Assembly: GCA_900169235.1 (NCBI GenBank) | Contig: FWCC01000237.1 | Location: 186,001-250,000, forward strand | DNA: 64,000 nt | From: Zarea fungicola | Lineage: Eukaryota > Ascomycota > Sordariomycetes > Hypocreales > Cordycipitaceae | Direction of reading: 5' to 3' | Shown here: one piece after another, positions 12,117-19,890 of the stretch | Numbering within the stretch: the stretch's first letter is position 1 | Layout: every line of letters starts with the position of its first letter | The notes under the pieces: model-generated | What the model saw: only the letters and a program-made list of their open reading frames with translations | Told to the model about the DNA's origin: nothing | Database searches by the model: none | Made by a program: the position numbers and the translations under genes

Positions 12117-12782
12117 CTACAACTCGTGTAGACCTCTGGGCCGAGACGCCAATGCCTGTCGAACCTTTCGCCGAATCTTTGGGTCGACTTTCAACACAGT
12201 AATCTCTATATTCTCCGCCGGCCCTTGCTCCTTGGCCACCAGCATGCCTCTCGCCATCGACGTGCACATGTTGCCCGGCGACGTCCCGTAAATTGCCTCT
12301 GCAAACAGCCGCAGCTGGGCAGGGAACTGATCGTCCTCGTAGTAGTTGGCAATGTGCCTCTTCTCCGCGCGCCGTTTCAAATCGTACCACTGCGCGGGCG
12401 TCACGCCCAGCCGCTCACACGCCTTCTTCTTGGTCTCGTCCCACCAGTCCGGCAATAGGCCGTCCGTCTCGGCGGCACGCTCTAGGAAGCGGCGCAGTCC
12501 GGGCAGGGCGTTGACGGTACCCGCGTAAAGGCTGCCGGGCTCTGCGAGGCCGTCGATGCGGAAGGTGTCGGCGGCATGGAGGCGGTAGGCGTCGATGAGG
12601 ACGCGGTAGACGTCCGTTTCGGATCGGCCGTGTAGCCACGTCCCCTTATTGAGGCGGGCGAAAGGCTGGGGGATGCCCTGATCGAGGCCCTTCAGAGGCG
12701 AGAGTTTTGGCGGCGAGAGTTTCGGCGGAGGCGCTTTCTTGATGGGCTCTTTAGGCGGTAGACGCTTCCTGGGAGGTCTCAT
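12117..12782 (-). CDS. Protein with the C-terminal region of fungal MYND-finger proteins, without the zinc finger
   Basis: Read from the ATG at 12782, this encodes 221 aa. An in-frame upstream ATG at 13007 would add 75 residues that do not look conserved, so I take that stretch as leader. The N terminus (1-40) is a basic, proline-rich tail with Lys-Leu-Ser-Pro repeats. The core (about 45-200) has Trp-Leu-His-x-Arg, Asp-Val-Tyr-Arg-Val-Leu-Ile-Asp, Gly-Leu-Leu-Pro-Asp-Trp-Trp and Pro-Ala-Gln-Leu-Arg-Leu-Phe-Ala-Glu-Ala-Ile-Tyr-Gly. From memory, this pattern follows or accompanies MYND zinc fingers in many Pezizomycotina proteins. No Cys/His cluster is present here (only a few scattered Cys). 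The biochemical function is unknown. It is convergent with the IBA57 homologue. Confidence 0.7.
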   Translation of the reverse strand: MRPPRKRLPPKEPIKKAPPPKLSPPKLSPLKGLDQGIPQPFARLNKGTWLHGRSETDVYRVLIDAYRLHAADTFRIDGLAEPGSLYAGTVNALPGLRRFLERAAETDGLLPDWWDETKKKACERLGVTPAQWYDLKRRAEKRHIANYYEDDQFPAQLRLFAEAIYGTSPGNMCTSMARGMLVAKEQGPAENIEITVLKVDPKIRRKVRQALASRPRGLHEL

Positions 12783-13542
12783 AGTTGACGTGATTGAGTT
12801 TTTGGCAAGAGAGAAACTGTCTGTTGCATTATAATGGAAAGTTAAATCAGTTGCAAACAAGGATAATACTGGCTCTTTATAGTTCTGCATCGCATGCGGT
12901 ACATGAGAGCTGAAGGAGTTACCCGACGTGCAAACAAAACGCATGGCAGTGCCACGTTTCTCTTCATTTCCATTTAAGGATGTTTGCATATGAGCTGAAG
13001 AGAACACTGTTTATCAGAGCAAACAATGGAACCCATTTTTATGGGATATGATTATACAGTTTGAACTGAAGAGGACGTGACTAAACAGCCAGCTAGCTGT
13101 GAGCTCGCCCTCTGGATTCAAATCAACAGCAACCAGAGTGAAGTAAAGTACCAAGACGAATACGCAATAAATTAGGTAGTAACTGATCGGGAAAAAATGA
13201 TGCTCTGCCACACTCTTCCTATCAAGATGCGGTGAAGTCTGAGTGGCGCTTTGTGACTGCAGCTCCGTTTCCCCGCAGCTGTTGTTTGCTTGACGGCTGT
13301 TATAGCTTGGCATGAGAGATCAGCCCTCAAGCGCAGTCGAATGTATAGTTATGCAGCTTTATGCGTAAATGAAGCAACGAATGAGGACCATGAGGGCGGT
13401 TCCGCTACCATAATCTTCATGTAGTTAGAGACGAAGCCTTCTGACCTTGTTTAGATTGAACCTTTATACATTGTCGTTCTTTTGATTAATAAGATGCCTG
13501 CTCTGTACAAGTCTATATAGAATAAAACATCTATTGATGAGT
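12783..13542. other. Spacer between two minus-strand genes
   Basis: 760 bases holding the promoter and leader of the 12117-12782 gene and the 3' flank of guanine deaminase. One minus-strand reading frame (13014-13313) has a hydrophobic stretch but no recognisable motif, and I do not call it. Confidence 0.45.
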
Positions 13543-14910
13543 TTATGAGCTGTGGACTAATAGTCCACGGACATATACTCGCGCCACATTCCTATCATCC
13601 CCTGTCATGATGAACTTCTCCAGCATAGTTCTGAGCGTATCATTTTCTTCCAGCGGTGCAGTTATGCCACCCCGCGAATCACTCACATCAATAAGCAGCG
13701 CGTCAAACTGCTTTCCCGCTTTAAAGTCGCCCACTTTGTCGCCAAACCCGACAACGCGGGCACCACCGATAGTCGCCATGTGAAAGACTTGCTCAAGGGA
13801 CACAGCGGCCTTGCCATCGCTCTTATCCAGAAAATCTCGCGCAAAGGAGGTGATCATGGCATGGCGCATGGCGTTGAGCATGGAGATGGAGTAGCCACCG
13901 CCGGAATCCGTGCCTAGGCCGACCTTGATTCCCAGGCGCAGGAATTCCTGGATTGGCGCCGCCATGAAACCACCACCAACCGTCATGTTGGATGTAGGGC
14001 AGTGCGCAACGCCGCAGTCTAGCTCCTGGAGCCGTCGTGTCTCATACTCAGTTATGATTGTGCAGTGGGCGAGGATCGAGCGCTCGTTCAACAAGTTGTA
14101 CTCTTCGTACAGATCGGCCTCGTTGCTAAACTGTGGGAACAGTGACATGGTAAAGTTCTTCTCCTGCTCGGACTCATCAAAGTGTGTCTGTATCGCCATT
14201 TTTGGGTTTTCCTTGGCAATTTCGCCGAGTCCCTTGAGCAGAGCCTCGTCGCAACAGATGGCGAACCGGGGGGTCAGGACGTGGCGGATCAGCTCGCCGT
14301 TGGGGTCCAGGTTTTTTATGTGCTTGATACAGTCCCGGGTTACCTGCAGTGATTCCTCCACACTGGCATCACGATAAAAGTCAGGGGCGTTGCGGGCCAT
14401 GTTGCACTTTCCAATGAGGGCACGCTGCCCAAGCTCCAGACACGTATCAGCGAGAATGTTGGTGGCTTCGCCGTGTAGAGAGCCGTAGTAGCTTGCAGTC
14501 GTGACACCCTGGCGGAGCATGCCCATGACAACGAGGGGGTATACCCGTCTGGCATGATTGGGATCCTTGAAGAGAGACTCGTTGAGGAATGCCACTTGGT
14601 CGAGCCATTGGAGAATATGAAGCCCTTGGCCTTGTCCTCGATGCAGCCACTGGGGAGCATGATTATGAGTGTCGACAAAGCCTGGCATGATAAACTGGCC
14701 CCTGCATAGCTCTGTCAAATTGTATTCTGATGTATGCAGGGATTCAAGCCTTTGGATGACTTTATCTTTGGGCACTTCTGCTTCCAAAGTTGTAATGGTG
14801 CCGTTGCCATCAACCAATATCAAGGCATTCTCGATAATGGCAAGCTCACTTAAACTTTTAGATTGGATGACGGTGCCATAGAATGCCTTAATTTTGCTCG
14901 AATCAGTCAT
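13543..14910 (-). CDS. gud1: Guanine deaminase (amidohydrolase superfamily)
   Basis: Single exon, 455 aa, close to the usual 450-490 aa. The enzyme hydrolyses guanine to xanthine and ammonia, feeding purine catabolism. Metal-binding and catalytic positions are visible: His82 and His84 in Pro-Gly-Phe-Val-Asp-Thr-His-Asn-His, His243 in Gln-Thr-His, His282 in Leu-Ala-His-Cys, and Asp335 in Gly-Thr-Asp-Ser-Gly-Gly-Gly. Ala-Pro-Gln at 85-87 and CPTSN at 304-308 are as in guanine deaminases rather than chlorohydrolases. There is no signal peptide, so it is cytosolic. The ATG at 14910 is the only good start. It shares a 614-base divergent spacer with the J-protein gene and lies close to two pyrimidine-salvage genes. 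Confidence 0.93.
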   Translation of the reverse strand: MTDSSKIKAFYGTVIQSKSLSELAIIENALILVDGNGTITTLEAEVPKDKVIQRLESLHTSEYNLTELCRGQFIMPGFVDTHNHAPQWLHRGQGQGLHILQWLDQVAFLNESLFKDPNHARRVYPLVVMGMLRQGVTTASYYGSLHGEATNILADTCLELGQRALIGKCNMARNAPDFYRDASVEESLQVTRDCIKHIKNLDPNGELIRHVLTPRFAICCDEALLKGLGEIAKENPKMAIQTHFDESEQEKNFTMSLFPQFSNEADLYEEYNLLNERSILAHCTIITEYETRRLQELDCGVAHCPTSNMTVGGGFMAAPIQEFLRLGIKVGLGTDSGGGYSISMLNAMRHAMITSFARDFLDKSDGKAAVSLEQVFHMATIGGARVVGFGDKVGDFKAGKQFDALLIDVSDSRGGITAPLEENDTLRTMLEKFIMTGDDRNVARVYVRGLLVHSS

Positions 14911-15524
14911 TTTGAGGGGTTTCTGGGGGTGTCTCTTGCTCTATCCGAAATCAGGCTCGGATGAGTGCAAGATATAGGTTCCTTGTGATTCAAGTGATGT
15001 GACCCTGGCGGGGCATCGAAAACTACCTAGTGAGAGGGCGATAACCACTCGAATCACCAACGTACAATCACGGCCATCTTTGTATTACCTGAATCAAATG
15101 AGCTTAATTCCTACTAAAATCAACATCTCCATACTGTTCTGAAATGCAGCAATGCTTGTGAACATGAGCTGTTAGTTACAGTACCAGCCCTGATGAAGAT
15201 GAGTTGGCTACAGTGGATCTGTTGCCTGGACTATGGCGTTACAGTTTGCTGATCTCCAAATAAAACGCCTAGCTACCGAACAGCAGCGCGTTTATTCACT
15301 AGCATCACGTGCAGATATTTCATTTCCTTGACAGCTTTTCCAACGTCAACCGACAGCAAAAACAAGCAGCTCGCGGCGTCGTAAACACGACTGCATAGAA
15401 CTCCATACGTGGTGCAGAAGCATCAGGATTTGGTATCTATTGCAAAAGGGTTATCTGTTTTCGATTGGATGCAAGCAAGCGACTCTCTTTCAACTCTCTA
15501 CCTCTCCATCGCCCATCCGACATC
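14911..15524. promoter_or_regulatory. Divergent promoter region, guanine deaminase / J-protein
   Basis: 614 bases separate the two start codons, so both promoters must lie here. No reading frame of note is present. I see no specific binding site that I would defend. Confidence 0.5.
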
Positions 15525-16370
15525 ATGGCCGACGACAACAGGGACGTGCTGCGGTATGCCGCCGAGTACGCCGAAAAGCAGGTGGACCTCTACGATCTCC
15601 TTGGCATTGATGCCCTTACATCCAAGGAGGATATCCGCCGCGCGTGGCGCAAGCGCTCCCTCAAATACCATCCAGACAAAGCAGGCGACAACTTTGACGC
15701 CGAAAAGTGGGAGCTGTTTGAGCGGGCACGAGACATTTTGGCAGACGACAGTGCACGTGCGACGTACGATGCGACGATGAAGGCAAAGCTGCTGCGCAAG
15801 CAGGAGCGGGCGGCCATGGACAAGGAGCGCAAGCGATTCGCCGACGACCTCGAGGCCGCCGAGAACGCAGCACGTCAGCAGCAACAGGCCAAGCAGCAGC
15901 AGGACAGAGAGATGCTGCAAAAGGAGCGCGAGAGGCTGGCAGAACTGCAGAAGATGAGGGATGAAGAGAATCTACGTCAGGCGGCGGCGGCTCAAGAGAT
16001 GGATGACATGGCGGAGGCGAAGCGTCGGCTCAAGGAAAGAAAGGAAGAGAAAGCGCGACGCAGACAGGCCAAGGAGCAAATGAAGGCCAGCCCCATGTAC
16101 AGGAGCCAGGCCAAAGGGCCCGCCAATGGCGCCGTTGCTGTTCCTGGCGAGTACCTTGTCGACGTTGATGGGAAGAAGCGGATGTACTGGGAGCTCGTCT
16201 GCGATAAATTGAGAGCCACGCAGGCATTGCGTGATCTTGAAACGGCCGCTGAAGCTGATATCCCGGATTTACCAGATGCTCTCTCTCGAGCCTTGAACCA
16301 CGTCACAGAAGCAAAACATCAAATCCACGAAGCAGAAACCACATTTCAGCGCCAAACGGCAGCATCATGA
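15525..16370 (+). CDS. J-domain protein, DNAJC17 / Cwf23 (Cwc23)-like
   Basis: 281 aa from the ATG at 15525. An upstream in-frame ATG at 15465 would add 20 poorly conserved residues, whereas the downstream start gives Met-Ala-Asp-Asp, usual for this group. The J domain is at about 21-95 with His-Pro-Asp at 49-51, which stimulates Hsp70. A long charged coiled coil (about 95-190), rich in Glu, Lys, Arg and Gln, follows. The C-terminal part holds a tract around Gly-Glu-Tyr-Leu-Val-Asp and Lys-Arg-Met-Tyr-Trp-Glu and ends in helices. This layout fits the spliceosome-associated DNAJC17/Cwf23 family, which works with the Prp43 disassembly machinery. That assignment rests on layout rather than on a diagnostic motif. 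Its stop is only 39 nt from that of the convergent iso-orotate decarboxylase gene. Confidence 0.8.
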   Translation: MADDNRDVLRYAAEYAEKQVDLYDLLGIDALTSKEDIRRAWRKRSLKYHPDKAGDNFDAEKWELFERARDILADDSARATYDATMKAKLLRKQERAAMDKERKRFADDLEAAENAARQQQQAKQQQDREMLQKERERLAELQKMRDEENLRQAAAAQEMDDMAEAKRRLKERKEEKARRRQAKEQMKASPMYRSQAKGPANGAVAVPGEYLVDVDGKKRMYWELVCDKLRATQALRDLETAAEADIPDLPDALSRALNHVTEAKHQIHEAETTFQRQTAAS

Positions 16371-16409
16371 AAACCCTTTCATTCTTTTTCACTAGACGAA
16401 GACACCTCT

Positions 16410-17540
16410 CTACTCTGCTTTCAAATTTAGTACACGGACAGCGTTCAATCCCAAAATGGCTGCAGCCTCGTTCGAACCATCTCCGACGGCCTTAGCGACA
16501 GCTTGTGCGTTCAAACTAGAGCTGTCCCAAGGGCCCTGATCGTCCTCTTCAATTGGCGGGAAGAATGGATGATCGGTGCCAAACATAAGCCTATCGGCCC
16601 CACTCGACGCAATTGCGGCCTGCAGGCCAACTTCAGAGTAGATTACAGCATCCAGGTATATTTGCTCCTTGAGCACAGTCCAGATTGTACGGCGATTTTT
16701 GGACACGCTGCCCTGCTTCACAAGGTGTCCGTCATGGACAATGCAGCTTTCGATACGGCCGGCGAGGAATGGAAGAGTACCTCCGCTATGGGCCAGCAGC
16801 ATCTGGAGGTTGCGTACCTCATCAAAAACGCCGGCCATGTACATGCGAGCGACGGCAATTGTCGTCTCCATGGGAAAGCCAAGCGCCAGCGGCAAGACGT
16901 GACCGTACTCTTGACCGCGAGGCCCATAGACTTCGTTTGGCAAACCGTAGTGGGGATGCAAAAAGACAAGGAGGTTGGCGTCTGCGACAGCCTGGAAGAT
17001 GGGCAACAGGTTCGGATCATCCAAGCCCTTTCCGAGGCCCGAGGTGCCCAAGATAATACCCCTACAGTGCCTGAGGTTCTTGACATGCTGAATGGAGGCC
17101 TTGATGGCTTCTACCGGTGCGCTGAGAGGCAGGGCGGCGAAGAAGAAGAGACGACCGACATGCTTCGTGCACATGTCTGAGAATTCCTGGTTGACCGAAT
17201 CTGCAATACCGGCCGCCTCGGCAGGATCCAAAAAGTCGAACCAGGGGTTGGCGAGCGAAATGACAGAGATGTTGATGCCATTGGTGTCCATGAAGTGCAT
17301 CTTCTGGGCCAGCGAGGCAAAGTGCCTGCTCAAGGGTCGGCCGGGAAGCTTGGCACTGGGATCCTTGAGAGCGACGGCGAGGGACTCGAGCTCAGATGTT
17401 AAAAGAATGAGGCGTGGCTCGTCGGCTTGGGGGAAGGAACGGACGAGAGGGATGGTGTCTCGCTTCTCGAGCATGGAAATGTACGAGGGCGGATACATGT
17501 GAGTGTGGACATCCACGACGGGACTTGCCGAGCTGGCCAT
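16410..17540 (-). CDS. Iso-orotate (5-carboxyuracil) decarboxylase, zinc-dependent ACMSD-like amidohydrolase
   Basis: Single exon, 376 aa. The enzyme removes CO2 from 5-carboxyuracil to give uracil, the last step of fungal thymine salvage. The sequence matches my memory of the structurally characterised Cordyceps militaris enzyme over nearly its whole length. Predicted active-site residues fall at identical numbers: His12 and His14 (Asp-Val-His-Thr-His), His195 (Leu-His-Pro-His-Tyr-Gly), His251 (Ala-His-Ser-Gly-Gly) and Asp323 (Gly-Thr-Asp-His-Pro-Phe-Phe). The wider family includes 2-amino-3-carboxymuconate semialdehyde decarboxylase. The divergently transcribed thymine 7-hydroxylase next door, which makes the substrate, strongly favours the iso-orotate assignment. 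It is cytosolic, with no targeting signal. Confidence 0.95.
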   Translation of the reverse strand: MASSASPVVDVHTHMYPPSYISMLEKRDTIPLVRSFPQADEPRLILLTSELESLAVALKDPSAKLPGRPLSRHFASLAQKMHFMDTNGINISVISLANPWFDFLDPAEAAGIADSVNQEFSDMCTKHVGRLFFFAALPLSAPVEAIKASIQHVKNLRHCRGIILGTSGLGKGLDDPNLLPIFQAVADANLLVFLHPHYGLPNEVYGPRGQEYGHVLPLALGFPMETTIAVARMYMAGVFDEVRNLQMLLAHSGGTLPFLAGRIESCIVHDGHLVKQGSVSKNRRTIWTVLKEQIYLDAVIYSEVGLQAAIASSGADRLMFGTDHPFFPPIEEDDQGPWDSSSLNAQAVAKAVGDGSNEAAAILGLNAVRVLNLKAE

Positions 17541-18636
17541 GGCCCTGTTTTATTATAATATTTGTTCTTTTTTGGGGGATTTTTTTTCACCCCCGCCGGC
17601 TGTGGTCCTGGGATGTTGGGAATCGAAGTTGAGGCTTGTGATTTTGGTACGCAGTGAGGGGCAGTTATTGTTTCTGGCGGGCTGGCGGAGGGACGAACCG
17701 TCTCCCCCCACTTCAAGATCGCTGCCCCTCCAGAACAGGGGCGCTGCTAGGAGAAGACCTCTGGCCCTTTGCTTGTGGCGTTTGTATCTTATCGGCGTCG
17801 ACTTTGGAATAGGGCTGTCCCAATAGTCACGGAGACTCGTTCAATACCTATTTGCTTAGGGGTACTATTGTAGATATAATGCAGGATGGCACTTCAGCTA
17901 CCGACGGTTTTCCACGTACTCCAATGTGCCTTTGTAGATATTTGAACAGTGAATGCAGCATGCGCATGAAGTTCTCTTGCAGATACTTTGGACTATCCAT
18001 GTGGTTGCATCGGCCAGCTCCGACATTTGGCGTGCCAAAAGAGGCTGGTGAATTGACTCCTCGCACACATGTCAGAGCTGTTGCGGGGTAGCTGCTACTT
18101 GTAGGGCATTGGATTGAGGGGTCAACATCGCCTACCGGGATGGCCTTATTACAGTGGCTTCCTTGTAGGCCTTTAGAGGAAGGGCCATTTACCCGGGTAA
18201 CAACAGACGTGGCTGCTAATTACAATGTACAGTGTACCTTGGTACGCACTATGGCCACTATGGCAGACATAAGCTCGGCTTTAGACACCTTGCCAAAAGC
18301 CGTTTGTCTATGATTACGTTAATAGGTTTAACTTTGAACTAAAATTATACCAAGTCTTGCCTCTTTTTCGGGGTCGGCTAGATCCTGGCGCTGACTGACC
18401 GACAATGGGACGTGTCTCGTTTGCTGGCTCATAGATAGGATAAACGTATTACTGATCAACTGCGACACAACGCAGAAATACACACTGACTCGCATCCTAC
18501 ATGCCCTCTGTGACGACGTACACTATACAGAAGAATTGAACACAGACCTCTGATCCCCGGAGTCCGTCTCTTTACCTCTTTCAAAACAAAACTGCATAGG
18601 TCCAGTGCACCACCACTCGGATAATCACATTGCATC
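17541..18636. promoter_or_regulatory. Divergent promoter region of the thymine-salvage pair, with clustered dyads
   Basis: 1.1 kb between the start codons of iso-orotate decarboxylase (-) and thymine 7-hydroxylase (+). Within 76 bases there are a perfect 12-bp palindrome TTACCCGGGTAA (18189-18200), GTAC-AGT-GTAC (18227-18237), GTACC-TT-GGTAC (18234-18245) and a tandem 9-bp direct repeat CACTATGGC (18247-18264). Such dyads suit binding by dimeric regulators, so this could be a shared control element. That is inference, and no known fungal consensus is claimed. No gene is seen in the spacer. Confidence 0.5.
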
Positions 18637-19799
18637 ATGGGACAGGAAGCTGCAGTCCAGGAAGAAGGGCTTACCATTCCCGTACGTCCTTTCTCTCATT
18701 TACCAATAACCTACATCCACTCATCAAACTAACATGTCACCCCCAGCTAATTGACTTCTCCAAATTCCTCCACGGCTCCTCCACTGAACGCACCGAAGCC
18801 GCCGACGCCATCCTCCACGGCTTCAAGACGGCGGGCTTCATCTATCTAAAGAACCATCCCATCCCACCCACCACCGTCCGCGCCGTCTTTGCGCGCTCCG
18901 CCAACTTCTTTGCGCAGTCGCTCGATGACAAGCTTGCGCTGAGCCTGACGGATCCTGCCGCGAATCGGGGCTATCTGCGCCAGGGTCGCGAGAAGCTCAT
19001 CCCGCCCGAGGACGGGCGTGCCTCAGAGGGAGGGTTCCGCAAGGAGATTGTCGAACTCAAGGAAAGCTTTGAGATAGGACGGGAACCACATGAGCGCTAT
19101 GCTAATCACTGGCCGAAAGAAAAGGAAGGAGAGAAGAGCCTTGTCGGCTTTGGGGATGACATGATGAAGTTTTTTGGTACGTGCAAGGACTTGCATGTGC
19201 AAGTGATGAGGGCCATTGCAATGGGATTGGGGCTGGATGAGTCGCATTTCGATGGCTACGTCGATGTGGGCGATAATACCCTCCGCTTGCTTCATTACCC
19301 ACAGGTCGACGCAGATGTCTTTAAGACCAATGCTGGCCAGGTCCGCGCCGGTGAACATTGTGTAAGACTTTAACTCTGCCCTTCCCCATCGCCAACTTGC
19401 GAGCGCCACTAACCAAAGATGCCTGTTTAAAAACAGGATTACGGCTCCATCACTCTTCTATTCCAAGATGACCGGGGTGGGCTTCAGGTCAAGTCACCCT
19501 CGGGTAAGTTTGTAGACGCCATACCGATCCCAGACACCGTTGTCATCAACGCTGGTGACCTGCTCGCCCGCTGGAGCAATGATACCATCAAAAGTACTAT
19601 TCATCGTGTCGTCGAGCCACCACACGAGGCTTCTGTTCAGGTCTTCCCCCCACGCTACAGCGTTGCATACTTTTGCAATCCAAATTTTGACAGGCTCATC
19701 GAGGCCATGCCGGGCACCTACAATGCAGAGGTAGAAAAGAAGTACGAGGGCATCACCAGCGGCGACTATCTCGTCCAGCGGCTAGCTGCGACCTTCTAG
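18637..19799 (+). CDS. Thymine 7-hydroxylase (thymine dioxygenase), 2-oxoglutarate/Fe(II)-dependent
   Basis: Three exons: 18637-18681, 18747-19361 and 19437-19799, giving 340 aa. Introns of 65 and 75 nt are canonical (GTACGT..CAG, GTAAGA..CAG). The enzyme oxidises thymine in three steps through 5-hydroxymethyl- and 5-formyluracil to 5-carboxyuracil. It follows my memory of the characterised Neurospora crassa enzyme along its whole length, including Leu-Ile-Asp-Phe-Ser-Lys-Phe-Leu, AGFIYLKN, AANRGY and the C-terminal Leu-Val-Gln-Arg-Leu-Ala-Ala-Thr. The iron facial triad is His219, Asp221 and His276. Arg293 in Pro-Pro-Arg-Tyr-Ser should bind 2-oxoglutarate. Exon 2 ends right after the His-Cys pair, so the His-x-Asp motif is created by splicing. 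The x residue is Cys here, against Thr in Neurospora as I remember it. It is convergent with the aminopeptidase, 91 nt away. Confidence 0.95.
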
Positions 19800-19890
19800 A
19801 ATTTCTCTCATTACTAATTTTCAATGAGAATTAAGAAAGAAAAAAAAATCCCCCGGCATGCCCATTGCTACTCTACCGCGTTTTGGTCGT

